NCBI GenBank assembly: GCA_023627715.1
Contig: JAMAHW010000061.1
Coordinates: forward strand, 62,001-126,000
Length of the DNA stretch: 64,000 nt
Direction of reading: 5' to 3'
From: Periconia sp. R9002
Taxonomy: Eukaryota > Ascomycota > Dothideomycetes > Pleosporales > Periconiaceae
Below the pieces are notes generated by a model, which did no database searches, was not told the origin of the DNA, and was given only the letters and a program-made list of their open reading frames with translations. This document shows, piece by piece, positions 24,468 to 35,937 of the stretch. Numbering within the stretch: the first letter of the stretch is position 1; each line of letters starts with the position of its first letter. Position numbers and translations under genes: made by a program.

Positions 24468-25977
24468 ATGGAGCCTGAGCTTGTCAAGTCGAGATTGCCG
24501 TTGATTCCTCATCATACCAAACTTGCTCCACTAGATCAAATCGAATCGCGTTGGATCGTGCCTCTACTCTTCGTGTTTAGGGTTGAGTCGTGCGATTCTC
24601 AGGATGCCATTATACAAGACCTACAAGATGGACTTGCAATCACTATTGAAGAGATCCCGTTGGTCGCAGGGCATGTTGTGCCAGATAATAAAGAGCGAGG
24701 AACAGTTCAACTGGTGGTAGAGGAAGTCGATGGAGTGTGGTTTCATGTGAAAGAGATGCTCGAGATGAACTTCGATGAGCTGGAGCACCGACACTTCTCC
24801 CCAGTATGCTTCTCAGTTCTATCTCTAATGCCGGAGCCACGAATTCATGACTGGGAAAGAAGTCCTGTTTTGACTGTTCAAGCCACGTTCATCACGGGCG
24901 GCATGCTGTTGGTAAGTTCTTCTGTCCGTTTAAGTTATTCGTGCAACTTGCTCACTGTCGTTGAAGATGCTCAACATTCACCACTCCGTTGTGGACGGCA
25001 AAGGCATGTCCATGATAGTTAAGACATTGGCTAAAAATGTCGCGGCAGCTTCCCAAGGTCTTGTCCCATCAGAGTTTTTAGAATCCGATTTATTGGATAG
25101 AGCTCCGGTGTTCGAAGATAGTAGATGTAGCATGCATCTCACAAATATTCCAAATTATCGGCTGACAAAAAAGGTATGGCGCAGTGCTCTGCAACGCGAG
25201 ATCTGGGCAGCCGCCGTTACTGGAGATCTTTCACACCCACAGCGTTCCCTACTTGGAGAGCTAGAACTTTCTTACTGGACGATTCCTCGGGGATTCCTGC
25301 AGGCGATTAAGCACGAAGCATTGAAATCTCCAGACACACCAGTGCCTACGGAGAGCATTCTACTTAGTGCACTGCTATGGCGCCACATAACAAGGGCTCG
25401 TCGACTGTCAACTCGAGGAATTCAGTCCACCTCACTTGTGAATGTTATCGATATTCGCAGAAGACTTGAACCTCCTTTACCGCAAGATTACTTGGGGAAC
25501 GCCCTGGCGCATGCAAAAACGAGTGCCTCAGTTGTTGATGTGGAATCCAAGAAATCATTGTATGAGCTTGCTCAACAGATCAATGAGTCCATTAACTGGT
25601 GGACCTCGGAAAGGTTATGGGATTTTATCGGAGCGATTGATTCAACGCCAAATGTTGGAAAAGTGTACGTCCTCAACCCTTCTTCGGATAATCTGTTAAC
25701 TCTCTTAAGGGAGCCGTGTATGGACAACTTCAAAGGCGCAGATTTGGAAGTGACGAACAACGAATCTTTTAGTGATATTATGGAGTGGCAGTGGGGTCCA
25801 GAATTGGCTAAGGCTATCGCTATTCGTATCCCATACGTTGCACTGTACGATGGGTGGGTTCTAGTCCTGCCTTCGAGAAAAGATGGTGCTGCAGAATTCA
25901 TTATAGCTTGTGAGAGAACAACTTTGGATCGCCTGCATCAAGACGTAGAATGGAGTAGCCTCGCTCAGCTTTATTAA
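24468..25977 (+). CDS. BAHD/trichothecene-type acyltransferase
   Basis: Two exons, 24468-24911 and 24967-25977, giving 484 residues; the ATG at 24468 starts the conserved N-terminal region (LPLIPHHTKLAPLDQ). The catalytic HHxxxDG motif is clear as HHSVVDG just after the intron, near residue 152. The C-terminal DFGWG-like position reads MEWQWG, a loose match. The family (Pfam Transferase, including trichothecene 3-O-acetyltransferase) transfers acyl groups from CoA or carrier protein to alcohols or amines. Lying between two HR-PKS genes that lack release domains, it may esterify one polyketide onto another or release a chain, as acyltransferases do in other paired HR-PKS clusters. Confidence 0.88.
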
Positions 25978-26072
25978 GAAATCAAAACCCTAGCTTTAAT
26001 TTCTTACAGTAGAGCGGTTAACTATATATCTGCTTAGAGTACCGATCATCCACACAGCAGAAAGCCCGTGCC

Positions 26073-29000
26073 CTATGTTCTCTTGATCAAACTTGACCGC
26101 TGAACAACCAAAGCTACTAAATTCTGGAAGGCCCGACAGCCAACAATTTCCATGACGGGGACAGTTGCGTCCAGCTCCTTGGCAATCCAGTTGCGCAGCT
26201 CGATCGCTAGAAGAGAATCCAGGCCCATGTCAGCAATGGTTGTCTCGGGCTGCAAAGTGTCTGGAGAAACCATCATGATGCTGGCGATCTTCTGTTGCAG
26301 GCATTGCTGGAAGATATCCTCTTTCGCTTCTACATCGGCAGCGCGGGCGACGAGCTCTCGAGGGGAGGGTGTGCTGCGGCTGGTACCATTATCGTCGCCG
26401 CTCCCGCTCACTGACACCATATTGTTTTTGTCCTCCACGAGCGGCCAATGTAAAAGTTTGCAAAGTGGCCCAGCGCGAGACAGAAAATTCTCTGCTTTCC
26501 GACTGCGTGAGAGTCCGGTAGCAATGTGATTCGTGCTGTTCTGGACATTCGCCAGTTGGGGATCCACCGCTGCATGCATTACGAGATGGACTTGTGCTTC
26601 TGACATAGCAACGGTATAAACGGCTTCTGAAAAACTGGCCTTTCCCGCAAGTAAAGCTTCTGCCACGAAGCCCACATCTGAGATGGATGGAAGGTTGATG
26701 GAAGTCGCGGAAACGCTACATGCTGCTCCTCGCCAGCGGCAGAACGCATCAAGAAACGCGTTGCTGCCGGCATAGGATGATTGCCCGACATTTCCGCACA
26801 CGGCGGCAAGAGAAGATAAGCAGACAAAAAATTCGAGCGGCTGGTCCTCGAAAGCAAGATGCAAATTGATGGTACCCTGGATCTTAGGCCGCTGGACTGC
26901 TACCCAATCTTCAAGACGCGAGGACTCGAAGAGGGCATCCCTAAGAACCATGGCACCGTGGATGATACCCCGGACACGAGGCATGCCTTGTGCGGCTGCC
27001 GCGGCAAGTGTCGTTTTGATGTCTGCCGCGACGCTGATGTCGCACTTGGTCACGAGTACAGTGGCGCCTTGCTCGGCCGCAAAGTCTTTGACATCTCGAG
27101 CACTTGCACTATCATTATCGCCACCGCTACGAGAAGCCATGATGATGTTTCGGGCTCCGTTGCTAATGAGCCATGTGGCCAATGAACATCCCAATCCGCC
27201 CGTACCGCCAGTGATGAAATACGACGCGTCTGCGCGAATCGTGCGGGCCCTCCTTCCCGCGAGAGTGTTGCGCATGTTAACCTGAGCGTCTTCATCATTC
27301 GTGATAACGACCTTTCCGGTGTGCTTCGCCGACTGCATTAACCTCAGCCCGGAAGACAAGTCAGCGACCGAGTAAGTTTGAATAGGCTGCACCGGCTGCA
27401 GCTCCCCTCGAGAGAATTGATCCATTACGATATCAAGGAGCTTCCAGGCGTACTTTGGACGGTGGGAGATGAGCAAGGACAGATCAACCGCAGAGTACGT
27501 TACTGCTTTGTCGAACGGCGCCATTTCCAGGGCAGAGTTGGTAAGGGCGTCGCGTTTGCCAATGTCGACAAAACGACCAAACGGAGCGAGCGAACGCCAG
27601 CTTGCGCGTAGCATGTCGCCCGCCAGTGAGTTAAGCACCACGTCAACGCCCTTCTCCCTAGTGGCTAAGCGCAGGCCTTCGGCAAACTCAGGTGTTCGAC
27701 TCGAAAAGATATGTTCGGGTGCAATCCCGTATCGTGAGATAAGAAACTCCCTCTTTTCTGGTGTTCCGACCGTACAGTAAACGTCCGCACCAAGGTTCTG
27801 TGCAATCATGATGGCCGCCTGTCCCACGCCGCCGGCGGCAGCGTGAATGAGGACGCGTTCGCCTTCCTGGAGACGGGCACAATTCACCAGCGAATCGTAT
27901 GCAGTGCAGAAGATGACTGGGATGGAGGCAGCTTCGGCGAAGCTTAGGTGGTCGGGTTTCCTTGCAACGGTATCCATATGGCAGCGAGCGTGCGACGCGA
28001 ATAATCCATCCCCCCAGTGTACCACGCCGTCTCCGGGGCGGTAGCCATATCGGCGCCGTGCAGTGGCTCCAGCTGCCACAACGACACCGCTGCATTCTTT
28101 GCCGAGGCCGGACCAAGGCACACGGCCGAGAGCGACGAGGACGTCTTTGAAATTCATTCCTGTCGCACGTATTTGGATGATCAACTCTTCGTCACCCACT
28201 TCCTTGTCGTCGCTGAATTGGAGCGACAGTGGCTCGGTGAAATGCACCGTGTTCAATACTCCGACCTGTTGCATGGTTGCTTGGATAGGCCGGCCGCTTT
28301 TCTGCCAGAACGTCTGCAGCTGGCTCACACTGCCTGTGGCTTCATCTATAAAGGTACGAAGCTTATCATCTGTGACCATACGCGGGTAAAGCAGGCGGTT
28401 ATCCTGCCACTTGAACTCCAACTCCGACTCTTCCACACCGGGTTTTTCCACGAAGACGTGCTGGAAAACCCTACACACCGCCGCTGCTGTTGCAGCATCG
28501 TCACTAGGACATCCCACAAGATGTAGGACGACGATCTTCAGCTGGGCATGCTCCAATCTCACCGTTCGGGCGAATCCGAAGGCAAATTCGGCGATTGCGT
28601 CATCCCAATCTCCGCCAGAGGATTGTGTGACCCATAGAATACCCTTTGCGCTTGCACAGAGGCGCTTCAAGGCGCTAAATTGCTCCGGTGTCGATGCTGT
28701 TAAGACTGAGCAATCTTGCATTTGCTCGAGACAGATGTACAATCCTGATGCATGAATCTCAACATCTTCCCACGACGAGACCTTTGCTGATAGACAGTGC
28801 CGCAGGGCGTCGCCCAAGCTACCTTTGATGACCTCATGACTCCCGATTATCACAGTTGCCTCCGCCAGCGGAGCGTGGGCGACGATTGCTCCGTTCGCTC
28901 CGTTTGCTTCGACTGCTCCTTTTGCTGTTGCGCGAGCCCACATCACACAGTGACTATCATGGTTATCCGGGAAGTCACGCACATAAGCATCGAGACCCGC

Positions 29001-32000
29001 AAACCCGGCGCCTATCACCTCGGCATGCCACTCCGTCTCTGAGAGAATCGGCCCACCTGGACGGGACCACCAACCGGGCAGGGTAGCAAACGGGAAGAAG
29101 AAAGGCGAGAAGCGGCTAAGCTCGACCATAGCCAGTATACCATGCGGCTTCAGCAATTCCCGCAACCTCTTCAACGTCTCGCTCACCGAAGGCGTTGCAT
29201 GGACGACGTCCGCCGCTACGATGAGGTCGAACGAGTCGAGTTCGAAGCCTTGGGCAGCGGGATCTTTGCCTAGATCCAGAGTTTGGAACGTCATTTTCGA
29301 CGCCCACTTGGCAAATTTGGTTCTTGCTGCCTCAAAAAACGCCGGTGAGATATCTGTGTAGTGGTACGAGGTAAAACGTTGCTCTAGCTGCTCTAGAATG
29401 CGTGCAGTGAAGCCACCCGTCCCAGCGCCCACTTCCAGGATCCGGAGTGACGGGTTTTGTAGACTGAGGTGGCCGACCATGGTTGCGAGTAGGTGGGCGC
29501 TTCGCTGGAAGATTGCGGATGCAGCATAAAAGGTGGGCATTCCGCTGTCCTGCAGGACGGTCAGAGGGTCTAACTCGTGGTTGAGGATGCCCTCCAAATG
29601 GGCGCCGACCCGACGAATCCACTTTACATCTGATTGATCAATAGCAGCGTCGTCATAATCATCACCATCACCACCATCGCTATCCTCCTCCATGGTCACA
29701 GTACCCACATCGCCGCCCAAAGTGACACTTGAGACAACCTGCTCCATCCACTGCCGCGCCTGGGCCAAATGAGGCGCTCCAACAGCTTCATGATGTTGAG
29801 TGCTGCCTGCAAGCGCACGCCGGATGTATCGAAGCGACAGCAGCTCCAGCTCCTGAAGTCTCTTGGCCTCCAAAGCTAGTGTCGCCTGTGGAGCATTCAG
29901 CCTGGCAACACTCTCGTTGGTGAAGAAGTCGGGATGGTCGAGCCACTCGAGGCGTGCGGGATTGATCGTATCCACATCGTTCATCGTCTGCGAAGCATCC
30001 TCAGAAACGTCCGCCATGCGCATTCCGCGAATTTCAATGCAGGAATGATCTGAACCATCATTTTTGAAACAAAGAAGATCTCCAGACGAGGTCCTTGTCA
30101 TTGGCTCGCAGCTTGCATTATGAAAAAACACTTTCATACCAGCGGCATCGTAGGTGTCGGCAGCGACAAAGATACTATCGACAAAGGTCGGAACATGCGC
30201 CCTTAGCTGAGAGAGCCGTCCAGTGTTGCCGGCCAAGTTACATAGGCCAACGTGCAAGCTAGCATCCAAGATGGTTGGGTGGACAACCAGCCGGTTTTCA
30301 TACCCCATGGGCATCAGTCGACTGGTATCAGTGCAGTTAACTGAACCCAACGCGCAGTCTTTGCCAGTTGTGAGAGACGATATCAAGCGGAAGCACGGCC
30401 CATAGTCCAAGCCTACCTGTGACACCCGTCGATAGAAAGCATCAGCATTGATCAAACGGTTGCAGCCCTTGGTAATCCTCGACCGTAGTTCAGCTAAAGA
30501 TTGTTGCTTGTCAGTAGCAGTCATTATGCTGGCCGTGTCCAAGCCGTCATCACGCACTACTGATGCCAGGCCTCTACAGTGCTCAGTGAAGCCTCCTTCT
30601 TTCGACCATGACCGGACCTGGAACGCGAGCCAAGAAGTCATTGAGCCAGTCGCAGCAGCGCGAGTCTCAAGGGTATGCGGCTGCAACACGATAAACATTT
30701 CGTGGTCGACGTTCTCCGCCAACATTAACGCTTTTGCGACCGTCATCTCTCGCAACGAATACCCACAAATTGGCGGCCGCTGCTGCTTGGATGCTTCAAG
30801 AGCGAGTGCCTCCACTACCATTGAGATATAGCCCGCCATGGGAAAAACGACACTTCCTTTAACCTGGTGATCACGAAGCCAAGGGATGTCGTCAAGAGAG
30901 AAAACGTTGCGGTATTCAATCGCCCCATTTGCGGCCGTACTAGTCGCCTTATGGCCCAGCATGACATTCCAGGGCGAGCCGTCGAACAAGTAAGCATCCG
31001 CAGCGCGGGAGCTATGCCAGTACCTCGTCGTCTTGTTGAAGGGGTATGGTGGTAGATCGGTAAGTATCTCCAGAGCAGGTTGCTTGTCACACATCGTATT
31101 CGTTAAAGAGAAGGCTTGGGCAATGTCCAGGGCGAGTCCTCTGGTTACCAATGATGCAGCCAGTGTCAAAGACTGTTCCACGCCGTTTTTTCCTCTCTGC
31201 ATGGCAGGAAAATAATCCGCTGGTGTTCGAAGATGCTTCACCGTCTCTCGTATCGGCGCGGCCAGAGCGCCATGCGGTCCCATCTCAATAATGGTAATCG
31301 AACCATCCCGCTTGCTGCTGAGGGAGAGTTCGCGGAGCACGCACTCCGTTGCACTGGCAAATTGCACTGGGCAGACTAGATTCGTCGTCCAATACCAAGG
31401 CGACTGCACTACAGCGGCAGTCACGGCTGATCCGGTTACAGACGAGCAAAAGATCTTCGCATCCAGTACGTCGCGAGTGCTATGGGTTTTCATAGTAAGC
31501 CATGGACTGATATCTCTGAGATATTCCTCCGCCGATGGAATTGTATGGTCAGAGTGATACGCCGTGTCAACCTTCAAAAGGCGATTGAACACGCCGATTT
31601 CGTTCAAGTCCCGCTGCAGCTCGAGAACGGCGGCTCGGTCCCCCGAGATCGTAATACTTTCGGGGCTGTTGTAGCATGCAATTGTTGCAAGTCCACTAGA
31701 GATGTTTTCCAGTAGAGGCTCAACGAGGCTTGCTGATGCTCCGACGGCTAGCATGGCCCCATTCGGCTCCTGTTCGCCGTTTCGCAAAGAGGCAGCGGCC
31801 TTGCCTCGGAAATACGCCAGCGCCATACACGAGCGGAAGGATAAGAAGTTGGCGGCGTATGCCTGCCATGCTTTCCTAGTTAGCGAAGATGCTTCTCCGG
31901 AGCTACGATCGACGAAGGTACTTTACCGCAGCGATTTCTCCACTTGAGTGCCCGCACACAACAGCAGGCTCGATCTTCCAGCTCCGTAACAAGCGGACGA

Positions 32001-34288
32001 GGCTAATCTGCAGAGCGGTAACGGCGGGCTGGCTGATGACTGCGGATCCAACAGAGGTACTATCGTTCGGTCTGGAAATCTCATCTGCGGAAACGGGCAA
32101 AGAGTTAGCGCTTCTGCCTCCGTCTTTCATTATTCTGCTTTCCTTTTGTTTTAGAAATGGAAACTGAACAACCTAACAATGACCACCGGGCCCCCAATTC
32201 CTCCACTAAAAACCGATCGGCCTCTTCCATGGATCGGGCATACTCTGGTATTTGCATCATCGATAAACCCATCTGTGCCCATTGGGCGCCTTGGCCGGTA
32301 AAGACAAACGCTGGTTTTCGTGTCGTTGACTTTCGCACCGCTTTGATAGTAGTGGCAGCCTGTAGCTTTTCCACCAGTTCATGTCGAGTTGACGCGACAA
32401 AGGCGCACTGGTAATCGAATTGCGTGCGTCGACAGCAGAGCGTGTAGCTGAGACGGTGAAGGAAAAGGTCCTCTTCGGGGGGTTGGAGCTCTGGTTTGTT
32501 CTCAAGGTACTTTACCAGCGCCATGACGGACGAGGTCAGGGTGGTTTCGTCCTTGGCGGAGAGACTGTAAAGACTTTCTTTCGACTGAAGTTTGGTGCTT
32601 GAGGGTTGAGCTGACGCAACTCCACGGTTTATTTCCTTGTCTTGCAAACGTTCGGCTGCCTGTTCAAGAATTACATGGGCATTGGACCCACCGAAGCCGA
32701 AATTATTAATTGATGCTCTCCGGATTTTGCCTTCCGGCCAGGGAACGCATTCAGTGGGTATCTTGGCCAACTCAGTACATGCATATTCTCCCCTTTTTGT
32801 TGGAAAACTCGCAAAACACTTACATGGCAATTCCCACTCTCAAGATCGATAGCGGGGTTAGGCTTGTCGAAATTTGCGTTTGGGAGAATCAGCCGATTCT
32901 CAAGCATGAGCACGCACTTAATGACAGACAGGAGCCCGCTTGCGCCTTCCAAGTGTCCTTTCGACTTTTCGTTACTATACTATTAGGACTAGAGTAAATA
33001 TATCTCTTACCGAAATTAGATTTGATACTTCCAAAGAAGAGCGGATCTTTTCTGACGCCAGCTTTTCCCGAGAAGGCGGTCATGATGGAGTTTGCCTCGA
33101 TCGGATCGCCTCGTTCTGTTCCCGTACCTAGCAAGATCGAATAAGCATCGCTTTTCCGGCAAAGCTAGAATTCTACTACTCACCATGCCCTTCAACGAAA
33201 CAGGTCTCCTCCGGACACAAGCCAGCAGAATCATAAACTTGGCGGATAAGATCAACCTGCGCCTCTCCGTTGGGAAACGTGATGCCCTGCGAGCGGCCGC
33301 AGTGGTTGATGCCCGTTTGGCGAATGATTGCTCGAATCGGATCTGAACACGATAATGCATCCCGTTCAGATTTGAGAACGATGCAACAGACGCCCTCGCC
33401 ACGACCGTATCCTTCCGCTTTGTGATCGAAAGAGTAACTTTTACCGTCTTTGCTTAATGTCCTAAAGAGAAGCAAAAGAAATGAGTTGATCCAAGTCATC
33501 AGCTTGGTAAAATAACGGATATGCTCACCCAAGGTTACCCATATAGCTCAATAGCATCGGGGAAAGCTGCAAAAAGCTGCCCCCCACAATCGCATAAGAA
33601 GACTCACCCCTACAGATGCTCTCTACAGCACAATGCAGCGCTGTCAGACTTGATGAACAAGCAGTGTCTACGGTGAAGCTCGGGCCACGAAAATTGAAAT
33701 AGTACCTAAACAGAAAAGTAGAAAAGGTTAACAAAGGTCTCAGACAAGGTCTGATGGGTTTCACCCCATTGTGGGATGGTCGTACGAGATGCGATTGGCG
33801 AACATGGTCATCGCGCTTCCTGTAGCAGCGTAGCGGGGCGCTGTGAATTGGTCGTGGTTCAATTGAGTCTCGTAATCGCTCTTAGACCCAGCAGCGAAAA
33901 CGCCAACGTCGGCACGGCCAGCCAGAGCATTTGTGTCTAAGCCGGCACTCTCCAGGGCCACGAAGACGCTTTCCAAGAGTAATCGTTGCTGGGGGTCCAT
34001 GGCTGTCGCCTCGGCCCGACTCAAGTTGAAGAATGAAGCGTCAAAGAGAGCGACGTCACGCTCGAGATACGATCCTGCTGAGACATTGAAATGGCCCTTC
34101 TTGGATGGATTAGGGTGATAGAAGTTCCGCGCGTCGAACCGTGTGGTAGGAATCGTGTTTGCTGAACAACGGGCCCGAGTACAAAATTCCCACAGTTTGC
34201 CTGGGTCGTCGATGGTGGGCGGGAGCTGGCAGGACATGCCAACGACTGCGATTCGCTCCGTCTTGGGAAGTGCCGGCGGCTCTTTCAT
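26073..34288 (-). CDS. Highly reducing polyketide synthase 2
   Basis: Eight exons: 34288-33786, 33705-33529, 33461-33184, 33127-33011, 32957-32824, 32770-32173, 32084-31927 and 31862-26073; frames join to 2584 residues with canonical splice sites throughout. Domains: KS (DTACSS, EGHGTGT with Gly where Ala is usual, SNFGHLEG), AT ([14 protein letters not shown]), DH (HQVKGSVVFP and DASLH), C-methyltransferase (LEVGAGTGG), ER (HAAAGGVGQAA), KR (GGTGGLG; SSYAGSN) and ACP (GLDSLLA). All catalytic residues I can check are present. There is no release domain. An acidic low-complexity stretch (EEDSDGGDGDDYDD) lies between DH and methyltransferase. It appears intact and to be the more GC-rich of the two synthases. 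It shares a promoter region with the possible GNAT gene. Confidence 0.93.
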
Positions 34289-34822
34289 CTTCGCGATAGT
34301 TACTGGTCGGGATACCGTCCTCCGCCTCAGGCACTCGTTGGAAAATCGAATGAATGAACTCGATACCTTTCACTCAGCGGCGCAAACTCTTCTGTCCTTA
34401 TGTAGAGGCCAATGGCGAAACTCTTAAATGTCGGAAAAAATATGGAATGGAGTTCCGAGCGGTTTTGCTCAAGACGATTGTGAGTGGTGAGAGAACAACC
34501 CGGCAGAGGTTTTGTTCCGGTTCGGCCAATTCAACCCTGGCTCCTGGATCTGATCTAGGGTCAACTATTGGGCAAGTATTGGGCACATCTCGAATCGATG
34601 CTGACGCTTCATAAGCCATGCAGTGTAAGCATCCTCCCGCAGTGTAGTGCGCACTGCAAGCGGTAAGCGCCTTGTCGCTTATCAGGGTCGAGAGAGTTGA
34701 GCATCCTGCTCGCAGCCGTAAAAGGTGCTCAATATCATTCTTCAAACGTGTTCCTATCGCCCACTGCATCCGCTTTCAATGAACCTAGACAGTATCGCCT
34801 CATCACAAAATCCCCAACGACA
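34289..34822. promoter_or_regulatory. Bidirectional promoter, HR-PKS 2 / GNAT-like gene
   Basis: The 534 bp between divergent starts hold no gene. CGG-GATA-CCG at 34308-34317, only 20 bp from the HR-PKS 2 ATG, has the CGG-N4-CCG spacing, and the same spacing recurs at 35653-35662 upstream of the transporter. Binding by a Zn2Cys6 protein is a guess from motif form. Confidence 0.45.
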
Positions 34823-35623
34823 ATGTCCCAAATAGAAAGTCAAACAAGTAGCAACTCTCGATACGCCGCGCTGAAACTCGGTCCTCACCTCAGCCCTCTA
34901 CTGGCACGAAAATTCGCCAATCTCAACGTCGAGGCCATCCGAGCAATTCAGAGCCGCATCCTACTATACGCTCCTCAATTCCTCCGCAGCACAGAATCAT
35001 GGATGGCTGAGCTGCGCGATGAGGGCCTCACGTGCTGGATCTGCGTGGCACCGAATGCGAAAACCGGCCAACTGTCGCTGGAAGAAGGACAGTGGGTGGG
35101 CATGTACCAGCTCCATGGACCGCTCTCTGCTACGCAATACAACTTCTTCGACGATGAGAGCTTGGGAGCGGAATGCAGCAAGGATGAAACCACGACTACC
35201 CGTTGGATTGGCGGTCGCTTGTATGTCAAGTCGCAACATCGCAACGTGCACACTTTCATGGCGCTGCAGCAGGCCTCGACAAACTTCATACAAGAGACGA
35301 CAAAGCAACTAGCCCTCTCTGTACCAACTCCCGGTGAGCGTAACAAGAGCGTGGCCACAGCTCGCGTGCAAGTCACCGCTTACTATGGCACGGCGGCACA
35401 CCAAGCGCATAAAGCGAACGACTTGCGAGTCCTGAGAGAGGTGACCCGAGCCCAAGATCTGGCGTACGACGGACTGCTGGATGCTGTGCCTGCCGGGATG
35501 CTCGACGATGGCGACTTTACCGAGCCTATAGGCACGCTGTTTGAGATGGTACATATCGTTGCGCTCGAGGGCAATAATACGATAACTAAACGAGACGAAG
35601 CGCTAAAGGTTGATCGAGCATAG
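34823..35623 (+). CDS. Possible GNAT-fold protein, cluster-associated
   Basis: Single exon. The ATG at 34823 is preferred to an upstream frame start because it begins the well-composed protein (266 residues). No signal peptide or membrane segment is seen. The pattern WVGMYQLHGPLSAT, then RWIGGRLYVKSQHRN, then a helical region is reminiscent of fungal GNAT-like acetyltransferases, where the beta4 strand and acetyl-CoA loop read LYVxPxHRG. The pyrophosphate-binding QxxGxG/A is not clear, so the assignment is tentative. Position between HR-PKS 2 and the exporter, and divergence from the synthase, argue for a role in the polyketide cluster, such as acylation or self-protection. Confidence 0.6.
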   Translation: MSQIESQTSSNSRYAALKLGPHLSPLLARKFANLNVEAIRAIQSRILLYAPQFLRSTESWMAELRDEGLTCWICVAPNAKTGQLSLEEGQWVGMYQLHGPLSATQYNFFDDESLGAECSKDETTTTRWIGGRLYVKSQHRNVHTFMALQQASTNFIQETTKQLALSVPTPGERNKSVATARVQVTAYYGTAAHQAHKANDLRVLREVTRAQDLAYDGLLDAVPAGMLDDGDFTEPIGTLFEMVHIVALEGNNTITKRDEALKVDRA

Positions 35624-35652
35624 CGTCTCTGCCGAAAGTCCATTTTGGACGA

Positions 35653-35662
35653 CGGCTCCCCG
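35653..35662. promoter_or_regulatory. CGG-N4-CCG site upstream of MFS gene
   Basis: CGGCTCCCCG matches the inverted CGG half-site layout used by many Zn2Cys6 regulators, with the same N4 spacing as the site near HR-PKS 2. It lies about 275 bp before the MFS start. Chance occurrence is quite possible. Confidence 0.3.
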
Positions 35663-35937
35663 ATTTTGCGTTTTTGCGAGGCCCCAAATCCCGCGAGACG
35701 TGGCGGCGAGAATCAGCACTGCTGAACAAGGAAGGACACAATCGGATCCTTGTAACGGCACAGTAATACAAATAAGATTACTAATTTACCTCTAGTATTT
35801 TTATACTTTCCCATTGTCTTGCACACTGCCTGCTTGATAAACAGCCATTTGACCATACTTAGATCCATCTTTTTGTTTTCCACAGCGGACGGATCCAGGA
35901 GCATCCCACGTTTGGCGGTCAAAAAACGTACCTCATC

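Noticed and set aside
26152..33346. Plus-strand open frames inside HR-PKS 2
   Set aside because: Antisense shadows of a GC-rich, long coding exon; composition is Arg/Ser/Pro-rich as expected of antisense frames.
15490..34288. Identity of the HR-PKS pair with the T-toxin or squalestatin synthases
   Set aside because: Domain order alone is shared by most HR-PKSs; no tailoring genes of those clusters are present, so I only use them as analogies.
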